DNA from: JAHECQ01 sp047638695
GTDB lineage: Bacteria > Actinomycetota > Acidimicrobiia > Acidimicrobiales > SZUA-35
NCBI GenBank assembly: GCA_047638695.1
Contig: JBLINY010000056.1
Span: 1-28,635 of the forward strand
Direction of reading: 5' to 3'
Length of the DNA: 28,635 nucleotides
Below, in pieces: positions 7,453-14,863 of this stretch. Made by a program: the position numbers and the translations under genes. Under the pieces are notes generated by a model. It saw only the letters and a program-made list of their open reading frames with translations, searched no databases and had not been told where the DNA came from. Numbering within the stretch: the stretch's first letter is position 1; every line of letters starts with the position of its first letter.

Positions 7453-7789
7453 CGGGCTGGTCGGTGGACGAGCCGGCGGTAGTACGGACGGTTGCCTCAT
7501 GCAATCGAGTCAACAGCTGCAATGTCGATGACTTGTCGAGAGCGAATGCTCGCATCACATCAGGAACGATCAGCGGATCTTCGAGGTCGAGGACATTGCC
7601 AATGACCGACAGCTCGTCGACTCGAACCGTGAGCGGGGCATCGGGCCCAAGCGAACGAAGGACGCGCATATTCTGAGCGATGGTCCTCAGCCGTGTCTCG
7701 TTGGTTCCCACTTGGACCGAAAGATCGATGGCGATCCAGCCGGTGGAGTAGTTGTTGCGGGCATTGGCCGCGGCTTCCGACTCGGGCAT
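7445..7789 (-). CDS. Hypothetical protein, 114 aa
   Basis: I do not recognise the family. The product is a soluble, mixed alpha/beta-looking protein of 114 residues starting MPESEAAANARNNYSTGW. It contains a central hydrophobic strand (APLTVRVDELSVIGNVLDL) and a leucine-rich helix near the end (SSTLQLLTRLHEA). There is no signal peptide or membrane segment. The start at 7789 has only weak ribosome-binding potential upstream. It lies on the minus strand 89 bases downstream of the EamA permease and could share its transcript. Codon use is consistent with translation, and no competing frame on either strand looks better. Confidence 0.6.
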   Translation of the reverse strand: MPESEAAANARNNYSTGWIAIDLSVQVGTNETRLRTIAQNMRVLRSLGPDAPLTVRVDELSVIGNVLDLEDPLIVPDVMRAFALDKSSTLQLLTRLHEATVRTTAGSSTDQPVQ

Positions 7790-7878
7790 AGTCGATCTAT
7801 CGGAGAAAAACGTCCGAGGCTTAACGGTCGGTCGGGAAACTCCGTCGATGGAAGCTCGTGTAGGTGAAACTTTGTGAG

Positions 7879-8847
7879 TTAGGTCGCGGCTTCTCCGGTC
7901 CTGGCTTCCTGCACAAGGTTCTGGCCGGCCTTCGACCTAATTGCGCCGGCGAGACCCGACACGATGATGGCGCCGCCTACCAGATGGACCCAGGTGATGC
8001 CCTCGCCGAGCGTGACCCAGGCGAGTGACCCCGACACGACAGGTCCGGCCAGCCTCATCAACGGTGGAACGTTGGCCGGGATGTAGTTGAGTGGCCACGT
8101 CATAGCCACGTGGCCCAGGGTTCCCGGGATGATCGCCATAGCTAGCGCGGTCCAAAGGTCGCTGGCACCAACGCCCATGGGGTCGAAGCCTGCAAGCAAC
8201 ACGAAGGCCGATACCAACACGGCGGCCGTTCCCATCACCGTGGTGAGGAAGGTGACGACGGCCAGGTCGTCGCGGCTCAGTTTGGAGATCAAGAAGAAGC
8301 CAGCGAAGCAAATGGTGCTGCCCATGGCCATCAACATGCCCAGGGGATCGCCGTCGGGCCCGGCCGAACTCCCGAGAATCACGAAAGCGGCGCCAGCCAT
8401 AGCCACCATCGACCAGACCCGAAACATGGGGGCTGGCCGCTCACCGAACAAAGGGATGGCAAAGAAAGCCACAACAACCGGCGCCAGGGTGCTCATGAGG
8501 CTGGCGTCGACGACGCTGGTGCGCTTGATGGCAGTGAAGAACAGCACCTGATTCAGCGAGAATGCCCCACCTGCCACCATGGCCCACTGGACACCGCGCT
8601 TGGAGCCGACGTCACGGCCGGTCAACCAGTGGATGATGAGGGCGATCGCCAGCACCCCGACGCCGAACCACAGGCGCCAGAACGAGATGAGGACCCCTGT
8701 AGTGTCTGACGATCGAGCCAACACGGGGCCGGTCGCGTAAAACAACACGCCCAGCGCGATCAAGTGGAAGGGAAACCGGGACGCAATGCGGTCCGAGATC
8801 GAGGCGGTCACTGCAGGAGGTCTAGCCGCTGCTGTGCCAATCACCAC
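7879..8847 (-). CDS. EamA/DMT-family permease
   Basis: The protein is 322 residues with ten predicted membrane helices in two EamA halves, each about 140 residues. It has the usual helix 3-4 pattern (FSLNQVLFFTAIKRTSVVDA in the first half), LFGERP after helix 4, and WVTLGEGITWVHLVGGAIIV at the second-half equivalent. Drug/metabolite transporter family members export amino acids or other metabolites, and specificity cannot be inferred. The start is GTG at 8847, with tandem GTG GTG codons. Another in-frame GTG at 8811 would shorten the N-terminus by 12 residues, and neither has a strong ribosome site. It is divergent from the aminotransferase operon, with about 140 bases between. Confidence 0.9.
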   Translation of the reverse strand: MVIGTAAARPPAVTASISDRIASRFPFHLIALGVLFYATGPVLARSSDTTGVLISFWRLWFGVGVLAIALIIHWLTGRDVGSKRGVQWAMVAGGAFSLNQVLFFTAIKRTSVVDASLMSTLAPVVVAFFAIPLFGERPAPMFRVWSMVAMAGAAFVILGSSAGPDGDPLGMLMAMGSTICFAGFFLISKLSRDDLAVVTFLTTVMGTAAVLVSAFVLLAGFDPMGVGASDLWTALAMAIIPGTLGHVAMTWPLNYIPANVPPLMRLAGPVVSGSLAWVTLGEGITWVHLVGGAIIVSGLAGAIRSKAGQNLVQEARTGEAAT

Positions 8848-8989
8848 AGCGTGCTCTCATCCGGTGGTGGGCGCCGGCGAGGACGGCCAAACCCATGTAT
8901 GCGGTGCACCGGCAGGACCAAAACCTTGAAAAGCTGAGGGTTCGGCCGATACGAACGTGCTCGGCGCTACACCTTTCGCTGGGAGAACC

Positions 8990-10085
8990 ATGACCCGCTC
9001 GGTACCGCTTGGACAACCGAGCATGGGAGAAGAAGAACTCGAGGCCGTCCGGTCGGTCTTCGAGTCGGGCTGGTTGTCTGGTGCCGACCCAACGCGTGTT
9101 GCCTTCGAGAAGATGTTTGTTGGGCCTTCATGTCCTTGGCGCCGGACCCGGTGACGACGTCATCGTCGGCGACTACACATTCCCCGCCACCGGCCACTCG
9201 GTTCTTTGGACAGGAGCGACGCCGCGATTTGCCGATGTCCGCCCCGACATCTGGTCAGCCGACCCGGACCACGTTGCTTCGCTGGTCAACGAGCGCAGGG
9301 TCGGCATCTTGGCCGTCGACGTGTTCGGCCAGTCGGCCGACTACGACGAGCTGCGAGCGATCGCCGACCGGAACGGCCTCTGGTTATTCGAAGACGCAGC
9401 GTGCTCGGCCGGCGCGAGTTGCCGAGGCCGCCCGGCCGGAAGTCTGGCTGACCTGGCCGCGTTCAGCTTCCACGGGCGGAAAGGCATCACTGCTGGTGAA
9501 GGTGGTGCGCTCGTCGGGGATCGGTCCGACTGGATGGAAACAGCCCGCAAGCTGCACACCTACGGAATCGCACCGGCCATCAACCGCGAAGGCGCGAGCG
9601 ACCTCCCCATCCCGGGCTTTGATGTGGCCGGCTTCAACTACCGGATGTCCGACCTCCAGGCCGCCATCATGCAGATTCAGCTGCGGCGTCTGCCGGAGCT
9701 GAGCGCATCGCGGGCGAGAGCTGCCGCCTCGTATCACGAGCTGCTCGCCGGGTTTGACGCGGTCACGGTTCCTACCGCGCTCGATGACCGGGTTCATGCC
9801 TGGCAGTCCTACGTGATCACACTGGCACCATCGGTCGACCGTGGGCGTGTCGCTCTCGCGCTCCGCGAACGCGGTGTTGGCTGCAACTTTGGTACGTACG
9901 CCTCACACCTTCAACCGGTCTATGCCAGCGCCGACCGTTGTCCCGTTTCGGCCGATCTTTTCGATCGTCATTTGGCCTTGGCTATGCACGCCAATCTCTC
10001 CGACGACGACGTGACCTACGTTGCCGAGGTACTCGGCGATGTTTTGGGAATGGCAAACCACCTGTCCACGGCGGCTGACCAGTGA
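8990..10085 (+). pseudogene. DegT/DnrJ/EryC1 aminotransferase, frameshifted with a small internal deletion
   Basis: The gene starts at ATG 8990 with a GGGAG site just upstream and encodes a normal N-terminus (MTRSVPLGQPSMGEEELEAV, then SGWLSGADPTRVAFEKMF). At about 9115-9125 that frame leaves the family pattern and stops at about 9154. The family pattern resumes in another frame with LGLHVLGAGPGDDVIVGD and continues intact to the stop at 10085, including the PLP lysine in SFHGRKGITAGEGG (codon at about 9480). Roughly 18-20 residues are missing at the junction: the GAxHAxAVxSxTAAL segment whose Ser/Thr binds PLP phosphate. The family makes amino-sugars from nucleotide ketosugars. Either this is a broken gene or the assembly lost some 50-60 bases. 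The stop overlaps the next start (GTGA). Confidence 0.85.
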
Positions 10086-10531
10086 GCAGCAGAGCCGCGC
10101 CGCTGCCGGAGAATCCGTGGAACGAACATGCCTGGGTTGTCGGAGACCCAGAGATCGGCGAAGGCACATGGGTTGGAGCCTTCACGCTGATTGACGGATC
10201 GGGCGGTCTCCGGATCGGCAAGGGATGCGACATCTCCTCCGGTGTTCACATATACACCCACTCCTCGGCCAAGCGCTGCGTGAGTGGACGTGACTTCAGC
10301 GAAGTCGAGCGAGCTCCCGTTCATGTCGGCGACTATGTGTTTATTGGAGCAAACGCCGTTGTGAACATGGGCGTGACGATTGGTGACCGAGCCGTGATCG
10401 GCGCCGGAGCAATTGTGTCGCGCGACGTCGGTCCTGCGACGATCGTCACCGGAGTACCTGCAAGAATGGTGGGCACCGTCGACTTCGATGAGAATGGCCA
10501 ACCCACCTTCGATACCCAGCAGGATGAGTAG
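10082..10531 (+). CDS. Hexapeptide-repeat acyltransferase (sugar N-acyltransferase type)
   Basis: A 149-residue left-handed beta-helix protein. Hexapeptide rungs run from about residue 22 (IGEGTWVGAFTLIDG) through VHVGDYVFIGANAVVNMGVTI to AVIGAGAIVSRDV, ending with the typical GVPARMVG. The candidate catalytic His is in HIYTH. Relatives such as WlbB and QdtC/FdtC transfer an acyl group to the amine installed by a DegT aminotransferase. The order aminotransferase then acyltransferase, with a GTGA start/stop overlap at 10082-10085, fits making an N-acylated amino-sugar nucleotide. The substrate is inferred from context only. With the upstream aminotransferase apparently broken, its supply in this strain is unclear. 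Confidence 0.9.
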   Translation: MSSRAAPLPENPWNEHAWVVGDPEIGEGTWVGAFTLIDGSGGLRIGKGCDISSGVHIYTHSSAKRCVSGRDFSEVERAPVHVGDYVFIGANAVVNMGVTIGDRAVIGAGAIVSRDVGPATIVTGVPARMVGTVDFDENGQPTFDTQQDE

Positions 10532-10537
10532 GAACAT

Positions 10538-10933
10538 ATGAGTCTTTCGGTCAGCGGGATGGACCACATCGTGTTGCGGGTCTCTGACGCCGAGGCATCC
10601 ACCGCCTGGTATCAAAACAAGCTCGGCCTCGAACCGGTTCGGTTAGACGAATGGCGCGCTGGCGAGGCCCCATTCGTGTCGATGCGTATCGATGCCACAA
10701 CGATCATTGATCTTCAAGAGATCGACGACCAAGATCCTGGCCGCTCAGATCTGTTCGTCAACATGGATCACGTGGCGCTTGTGGTCGACGACTCACTCGA
10801 CGACATCATCGCTAGTGGCGAGTTCGAGATTATCCGAGGGCCAAACAGGCTGTTTGGCGCCAGGGGTTGGGGCCACGGCGTGTACGTGCGCGATCCCGAT
10901 GGCAACGTGGTGGAGTTCCGCACGTATGACTGA
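10538..10933 (+). CDS. VOC superfamily protein (glyoxalase/bleomycin-resistance type)
   Basis: The protein is 131 residues with two beta-alpha-beta-beta-beta modules. Candidate metal ligands are His in MDHIVLRVSD near the N-terminus, His in NMDHVALVVDD at the start of the second module, and Glu in the final DPDGNVVEFRTYD. The family covers glyoxalase I, extradiol dioxygenases, epimerases and drug-binding proteins, and the function here is unassigned. An AGGAAC ribosome site precedes ATG at 10538, six bases after the acyltransferase stop. Its last codons overlap the next gene's start by eight bases (ATGACTGA). This indicates translational coupling in a four-gene operon. Confidence 0.9.
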   Translation: MSLSVSGMDHIVLRVSDAEASTAWYQNKLGLEPVRLDEWRAGEAPFVSMRIDATTIIDLQEIDDQDPGRSDLFVNMDHVALVVDDSLDDIIASGEFEIIRGPNRLFGARGWGHGVYVRDPDGNVVEFRTYD

Positions 10934-11960
10934 AAGGCTCGACCGTCCCGCGATGGAAGCTGTCGCCGAGCTCTATCACCGGTACCTCACCGGTCTGGTC
11001 TTGGCCCTTGTCGTAGAGAAAGGCGAGGACCGTGCCGCCGATGCCCTCTTCGGGCTCTTCCGACGTCAGCATCTCGACAAGTTCCTGCCCGGCCTCCAAA
11101 AGCTTGGGTTGGCCGACCAGCCCGATGCGGTTGCGTGTGCGAAGTACCACTACCTCTCGAACCACGTCGGAGGTGTCGGCGTTGTCTACGTCCCTGAGTC
11201 TGATCGCAAGGCTTGGGTTCGCTACACCCCTCCTCGGTGGATCTTCGATGGCACGGCGCTGGCCGCTGTTCCAACTCGAGTCGCCCGTTCGATGCTGCAT
11301 GGGTGGCATGGTCACAATGGGGTCTCGCTCGGCAACCCTCGCCTCGGCTTCGTGTGCACCGGGCAGACCATGGACGGTGCGCCGGGCCTCGAGGGTTACT
11401 ACATCGAGGAAGACCACGATCTGGCACCTGAAGATCGGGTTCGTTTTCGCTTCGGCGAGACCTGTCCACCAGTTGCTATCGATGCCCTGCCGGTGTTGGC
11501 CGCCGACTCGTGGCCCGAAGACCGCTTGGCCAAGGCGGCGCGGAACTATTCGATGGACTACGTCCGGAACATCATCCCCGTGCTCACCGAGCAGCTCGGG
11601 CCGCTCGACGCCAGCGGACTGCTTTACCGCACCGGTCGGCGGATCGGAATGCAATACGCCACCGAGGTTTGCCGAGGCCTAGGCTCATCGCCAGCAGAGG
11701 TTCTCGGACGCCTGATGGGCGGCCAGGGTGATCGGGTCGTCGTCGAGGGATCGAGTGTTACCCAGACGACGTGGCGGTTGATGCGGGGGCTCGAATCCGA
11801 GTCGGTGGCCGAATGGTTCGACGGTTGGCGCGGTCTTTGGGAAGGCGTTGTCGCCGTGCTTGACCCAACGGCTCGGCTCGAAGTTTCAGCCCGACTCGAC
11901 CTTGGCGACGACTGCACGAGCTGGCAGCTGAGTCCTCGGCGTTCAGCAACACAGTTCTGA
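10926..11960 (+). CDS. Protein of unknown function, 344 aa
   Basis: I do not recognise this family. The product starts MTERLDRPAMEAVAELYHRY. It appears to have an N-terminal helical part (to about 75), a middle part rich in Trp/His/Gly (WHGHNGVSLGNPRLGF, then GYYIEEDHDLAPEDRVRF), and a C-terminal helical part with SMDYVRNIIPVLTEQLGP and YRTGRRIGMQYATEV. No signal peptide or membrane helix is visible. ATG at 10926 overlaps the VOC gene's end by eight bases, and the open frame further upstream is only a shadow of that gene. Its place at the end of the aminotransferase/acyltransferase/VOC operon suggests a partner role in the same pathway, but no reaction can be named. Confidence 0.8.
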   Translation: MTERLDRPAMEAVAELYHRYLTGLVLALVVEKGEDRAADALFGLFRRQHLDKFLPGLQKLGLADQPDAVACAKYHYLSNHVGGVGVVYVPESDRKAWVRYTPPRWIFDGTALAAVPTRVARSMLHGWHGHNGVSLGNPRLGFVCTGQTMDGAPGLEGYYIEEDHDLAPEDRVRFRFGETCPPVAIDALPVLAADSWPEDRLAKAARNYSMDYVRNIIPVLTEQLGPLDASGLLYRTGRRIGMQYATEVCRGLGSSPAEVLGRLMGGQGDRVVVEGSSVTQTTWRLMRGLESESVAEWFDGWRGLWEGVVAVLDPTARLEVSARLDLGDDCTSWQLSPRRSATQF

Positions 11961-12004
11961 CACGGGAAACCCGCAAAAAGCTCGGCAGTGAGATTCGTCA
12001 CATG

Positions 12005-12052
12005 GTGTCAGCTTCGGTTCATTTACTTTTAATGTTACGGATGTTGGTAACG
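12005..12052 (+). promoter_or_regulatory. Candidate promoter region upstream of the lipoprotein gene
   Basis: A locally AT-rich island in an otherwise GC-rich window contains TAATGT at 12030-12035, a fair -10 match. A poor GTGTCA lies 19 bases upstream as a possible -35. It would give a leader of roughly 80 bases before ATG 12124. This is base-composition evidence only. Confidence 0.3.
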
Positions 12053-12123
12053 CATGTTGCTGCGACGGCATGCGCTTTTCCTCCCGCCCGCCTGGGCAAC
12101 GCTCATTCAAACGAGGTAGAGAA

Positions 12124-12384
12124 ATGAACAAGAAGATGATTGCTGCAACCTTTGCCCTCCTGCTCGGCCTTTCGGCCTGTGGCAGCAGCAGCTCCGACAG
12201 CGAGCCTTCAACCGACGCTGACACGCCGACCACCGTTGCCGACGCTGACACGCCGACCACCGTTGCCGACGCTGACACGCCGACCACCGTTGCCGACGCT
12301 GACACGCCGACCACCGTCGCCGACGCTGGCTCCGACGAGGGCGAGATGGAAGAAGAAGGCGAGATGGAGGAAGAGTCCGAGTAG
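12124..12384 (+). CDS. Small repetitive acidic lipoprotein
   Basis: The product is 86 residues. It has a lipoprotein signal peptide (MNKKMIAATFALLLGLSAC) with lipobox LSAC and a predicted lipidated Cys19. A Ser/Gly linker follows, then four copies of DADTPTTVA, and a highly acidic tail rich in Glu (EGEMEEEGEMEEESE). There is no folded domain, so it is probably an extended, Thr-rich and acidic surface chain anchored to the outer face of the cytoplasmic membrane. ATG at 12124 is preceded by GAGGTAGAGAA; an in-frame ATG at 12070 lacks a signal-peptide-like start. It is monocistronic, with a strong terminator at 12439. The 27-bp DNA repeats make its length likely to vary between strains. Confidence 0.85.
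   Translation: MNKKMIAATFALLLGLSACGSSSSDSEPSTDADTPTTVADADTPTTVADADTPTTVADADTPTTVADAGSDEGEMEEEGEMEEESE
12214..12321 (+). repeat. 27-bp in-frame tandem repeat, four copies
   Basis: Units at 12214-12240, 12241-12267, 12268-12294 and 12295-12321 are identical except for one silent T-to-C change in the last (GTT to GTC). A partial fifth copy (GACGCTGGC) follows. Each unit encodes DADTPTTVA in the lipoprotein. Near identity at the DNA level points to recent expansion. Confidence 0.97.
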
Positions 12385-12400
12385 GGATACCCCTTCGTAC

Positions 12401-12431
12401 CAGTTCTTACGAACGAGCAGTTCTTACGAAC
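12401..12431. repeat. 14-bp direct repeat between the lipoprotein stop and the terminator
   Basis: CAGTTCTTACGAAC occurs perfectly at 12401-12414 and 12418-12431. The repeats start 17 bases apart with three bases (GAG) between. They lie in the untranslated tail of the lipoprotein transcript. No role is assigned. Confidence 0.9.
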
Positions 12432-12438
12432 AGACCGC

Positions 12439-12477
12439 AGCGCCTGACATCTCAGAGATGTCAGGCGCTCGGCGTTT
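12439..12477 (+). terminator. Strong intrinsic terminator of the lipoprotein gene
   Basis: A perfect 14-bp stem (AGCGCCTGACATCT with AGATGTCAGGCGCT) closes on a CAG loop at 12453-12455. It is followed by CGGCGTTTT on the + strand. It sits 55 bases after the lipoprotein stop. The symmetric stem may also block minus-strand transcripts from the amidohydrolase at 12516, although no T run exists on that side. Confidence 0.88.
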
Positions 12478-12515
12478 TGGGATCGCGGCGAAAGGAGGGG
12501 CTAGGAAAGATACAG

Positions 12516-13652
12516 CTAAGCGCCAGGGAGCTTGGCCGGGTCGAGGTTGTACAGCCCGATGACGTTGTTCCACACCATGCGGTCTTTCTCATCCTGAGGA
12601 ACGCCAGACAGAACATCGCTGAGAATGTCCATGGAGTTGGGCCAGATCGAGTCGTGATGTGGGTAGTCGTTGCCCCAAACCAGATTGTCGATACCGATGT
12701 CATGACGAGTCTGGATGCCGTGCACATCGTCCTCGAAGGTCACCCAGAAGTTCCGGTCGAAGTACTCCGAGGGCTTCATGGTGAGCGACTTGTCGAGCTC
12801 CCAGGGGGTGCGATAGGCGGCATGGTCGAAACGCTGCTTGAAGTGGGCGACCCAACCGGTCTCGAACTCGGCCAACACGAACTTCAGGCGAGGGAAGCGC
12901 TCGACAACGCCCCCGATGATGATGTCGATCGTCGAGTTCACGACGGTGGTGTGCGACAGGGTGTAACCCTTCACGGTGCCGCCCGGGGTTCCCCAATGGT
13001 CGGGGAGGCCGCAGTCGAACGACGTACCGGTGAATATGTGCATGGTGATGGGTAGGTCCATCTCCTGCAGGAGAGCCCACAGGGGGTCATAGACCGGATC
13101 GCAGTAGGGCTGGGAGATCAGCGTGTGCGATGGAATCGAGAACCCGCGCACGCCCTTCCCGCCGGCACGCTTGACCTCCCGAATGCAGGCATCGACATCG
13201 GGAACGGGCAGGCAGCCAATACCAATGAGTCGGTCGGGGTCGGGCGAGCAATAGTCGAACACCCAATCGTTGTGGCGTTGGAAGGCGGCCTCTTTGATCT
13301 TGGGGTCTTCCACCGCGAAGGTGAACATCGACAAGCTCGGGTACATGACCTCGCCAGCGATTCCGTCGGTGTCCTGCTCGGCCAGCCGTAGTTCGGAGTC
13401 GAGCACGCCCGGGTTCAGGCCGTCGTAGCCTCGAGCGATCAGTTCGTCGGTGGCTGGATCGTCGAGCCGTTTGCCAGCAATACCGAGCCGACCAACGGGC
13501 ACGGGGCGATTGTCGCCGATCACCAGAAACTCGCCCTTTTTGCCGCCGAGATCCTTTTCGATGTGCGGTGCAGCTCGGCCGAATTTCTCCTCTAGCCCGG
13601 CGAAGGCATCTCGGCCTTCGACGACATGTGAATCACCGGAGTAGTAGCGCAT
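12516..13652 (-). CDS. Amidohydrolase 2 family protein
   Basis: The protein is 378 residues and a paralogue of the protein at 2143-3279, with the same fold but clearly different sequence. The N-terminal metal motif is GDSH (Asp7-Ser-His9). Mid-barrel features are LPITMHIFTGTS and LSHTTVVNS. Near the C-terminus, LVWGNDYPHHDS carries the conserved Asp. This group contains metal-dependent decarboxylases and hydrolases of aromatic or cyclic acids. The start at 13652 is supported by AAAGGGGA about 9 bases upstream. It lies 31 bases downstream of the isocitrate/isopropylmalate dehydrogenase-like gene on the same strand. The pair could carry out successive oxidation and decarboxylation or hydrolysis of one substrate, which is inference from linkage. 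Confidence 0.92.
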   Translation of the reverse strand: MRYYSGDSHVVEGRDAFAGLEEKFGRAAPHIEKDLGGKKGEFLVIGDNRPVPVGRLGIAGKRLDDPATDELIARGYDGLNPGVLDSELRLAEQDTDGIAGEVMYPSLSMFTFAVEDPKIKEAAFQRHNDWVFDYCSPDPDRLIGIGCLPVPDVDACIREVKRAGGKGVRGFSIPSHTLISQPYCDPVYDPLWALLQEMDLPITMHIFTGTSFDCGLPDHWGTPGGTVKGYTLSHTTVVNSTIDIIIGGVVERFPRLKFVLAEFETGWVAHFKQRFDHAAYRTPWELDKSLTMKPSEYFDRNFWVTFEDDVHGIQTRHDIGIDNLVWGNDYPHHDSIWPNSMDILSDVLSGVPQDEKDRMVWNNVIGLYNLDPAKLPGA

Positions 13653-13683
13653 GAATCTGATTCCCCTTTAGCGTCTCTTGGCC

Positions 13684-14742
13684 CTAGCTCAGCAGACTTT
13701 GTACCGCGAAGGCGAACTCAGCTGTGGTGGCGGTTCCGCCCTGGTCGACGGTGAGTGATCTGCCCTCGCTGTACACGTTAGTGATTGCTCGATCGAGGCG
13801 TTCGGCATGTTCGTTCATTTTGAGCCATTCGAGCATCATCACCGCCGAGAGGAGCGTCGCCGTCGGATTGATTTTGTTCTGGCCGACTATGTCGGGCGCA
13901 GTACCGTGGGCTGACTCGAAGTAGGCCCGACCATTGCCATAACAGCCTGATTGGGCCAGTCCCATCCCACCGATCGTGCCAGCCCCCTGATCCGACAGCA
14001 TGTCGCCGTAGAGGTTGGGCAAGAGCAACACATCGAGCTCATCTGGTTGGAGTACCAGTCGGTGGGCCATGTCGTCGACGATGTAGGTGGTCAGCTTTAC
14101 CTCGGGGTATTCGAGCCCGATTTCGGCCACGATGTCGCAGAAGAAGCGATCGGTCGCCGGCAACATGTTCGTCTTGGCCGAGACGGTGAGACTGGCTGAC
14201 CGACCAGCCGCCTCGGATCGTGTCTGCGCGAGATCGTAGGAGAAACGAGCCACCTGCTCGGTGCCGTTCCTGGTGATGACCTTCGCCGCATAACGAGCTT
14301 CGCCCTCCCAGTCGAGGCGAGTTCGAGGCCCGACCAGGCCGGCCGATCGGAGATCTTCGGCATCGCCCATGATGCCCACATAGGAGTCTTCGAGGTTCTC
14401 GCGGACGATCACATAGTCGAGTGCCTCCGGTCGGGCCATGGGGCTTCGAAAGCCTGGCCTCCATCGAACCGGTCGCACGTTGGCGAAGGTGCCCCAACCC
14501 CAGCGGAGGTGAGCTATCCCCGGGGTGGTTCCGTTTGACGAGCCGAACAACACGGTGTCGGCCGCATCAAGGCGCTCGATCATGAACGCTTCGCGTTCGC
14601 CCATCGGCATTGCTGCCAGTTCGGCTCCCTCCGGCAATACATCGAACTCGAGCGGCAGATCCATGGCTCGCAGCACGTCGAGTGACGCGGTCATTGCTTC
14701 CGGTGCGGCATCATCTCCGGGGGCGACAGCGACGGTGGTCAC
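13684..14742 (-). CDS. Isocitrate/isopropylmalate dehydrogenase family protein
   Basis: The protein is 352 residues, belonging to the beta-decarboxylating dehydrogenase family (IPMDH, IDH, tartrate and homoisocitrate dehydrogenases). Visible elements are the RENLEDSYVG substrate loop, a catalytic Tyr in ARFSYDLAQ and Lys in SAKTNML. The metal-binding LPNLYGDMLSDQ and the nucleotide-binding ESAHGTAPDIVGQNKINP follow. The N-terminal GDGIGPE motif is degenerate (APGDDAAPEA), suggesting a specialised member rather than housekeeping LeuB or Icd. The substrate would be a 2-hydroxy-3-carboxylate. GTG at 14742 has AAGGA six bases upstream. It is the first gene of a two-gene minus-strand unit and is divergent from the DAC protein with 121 bases between. 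Confidence 0.9.
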   Translation of the reverse strand: MTTVAVAPGDDAAPEAMTASLDVLRAMDLPLEFDVLPEGAELAAMPMGEREAFMIERLDAADTVLFGSSNGTTPGIAHLRWGWGTFANVRPVRWRPGFRSPMARPEALDYVIVRENLEDSYVGIMGDAEDLRSAGLVGPRTRLDWEGEARYAAKVITRNGTEQVARFSYDLAQTRSEAAGRSASLTVSAKTNMLPATDRFFCDIVAEIGLEYPEVKLTTYIVDDMAHRLVLQPDELDVLLLPNLYGDMLSDQGAGTIGGMGLAQSGCYGNGRAYFESAHGTAPDIVGQNKINPTATLLSAVMMLEWLKMNEHAERLDRAITNVYSEGRSLTVDQGGTATTAEFAFAVQSLLS

Positions 14743-14863
14743 GACAGTTCCTTGTGCATGACCCAGAACCTAGAACGAGTGGCGCCCCGACCGCTCGCTC
14801 GTATGCGGTCCCAAATGGTTGTGCTCAACCGCAGGTTGTTACCAATCGCTACGCTCCCGCTCA

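Noticed and set aside
8926..8953. Promoter TTGAAA-16-GATACG before the aminotransferase operon
   Set aside because: The spacing is acceptable, but the -10 lacks the most conserved final T, and similar matches occur by chance in this window.
12477..13055. 192-residue + strand ORF opposite the second amidohydrolase
   Set aside because: It is an antisense shadow in a high-GC gene. It starts inside the terminator region and has no recognisable domain.
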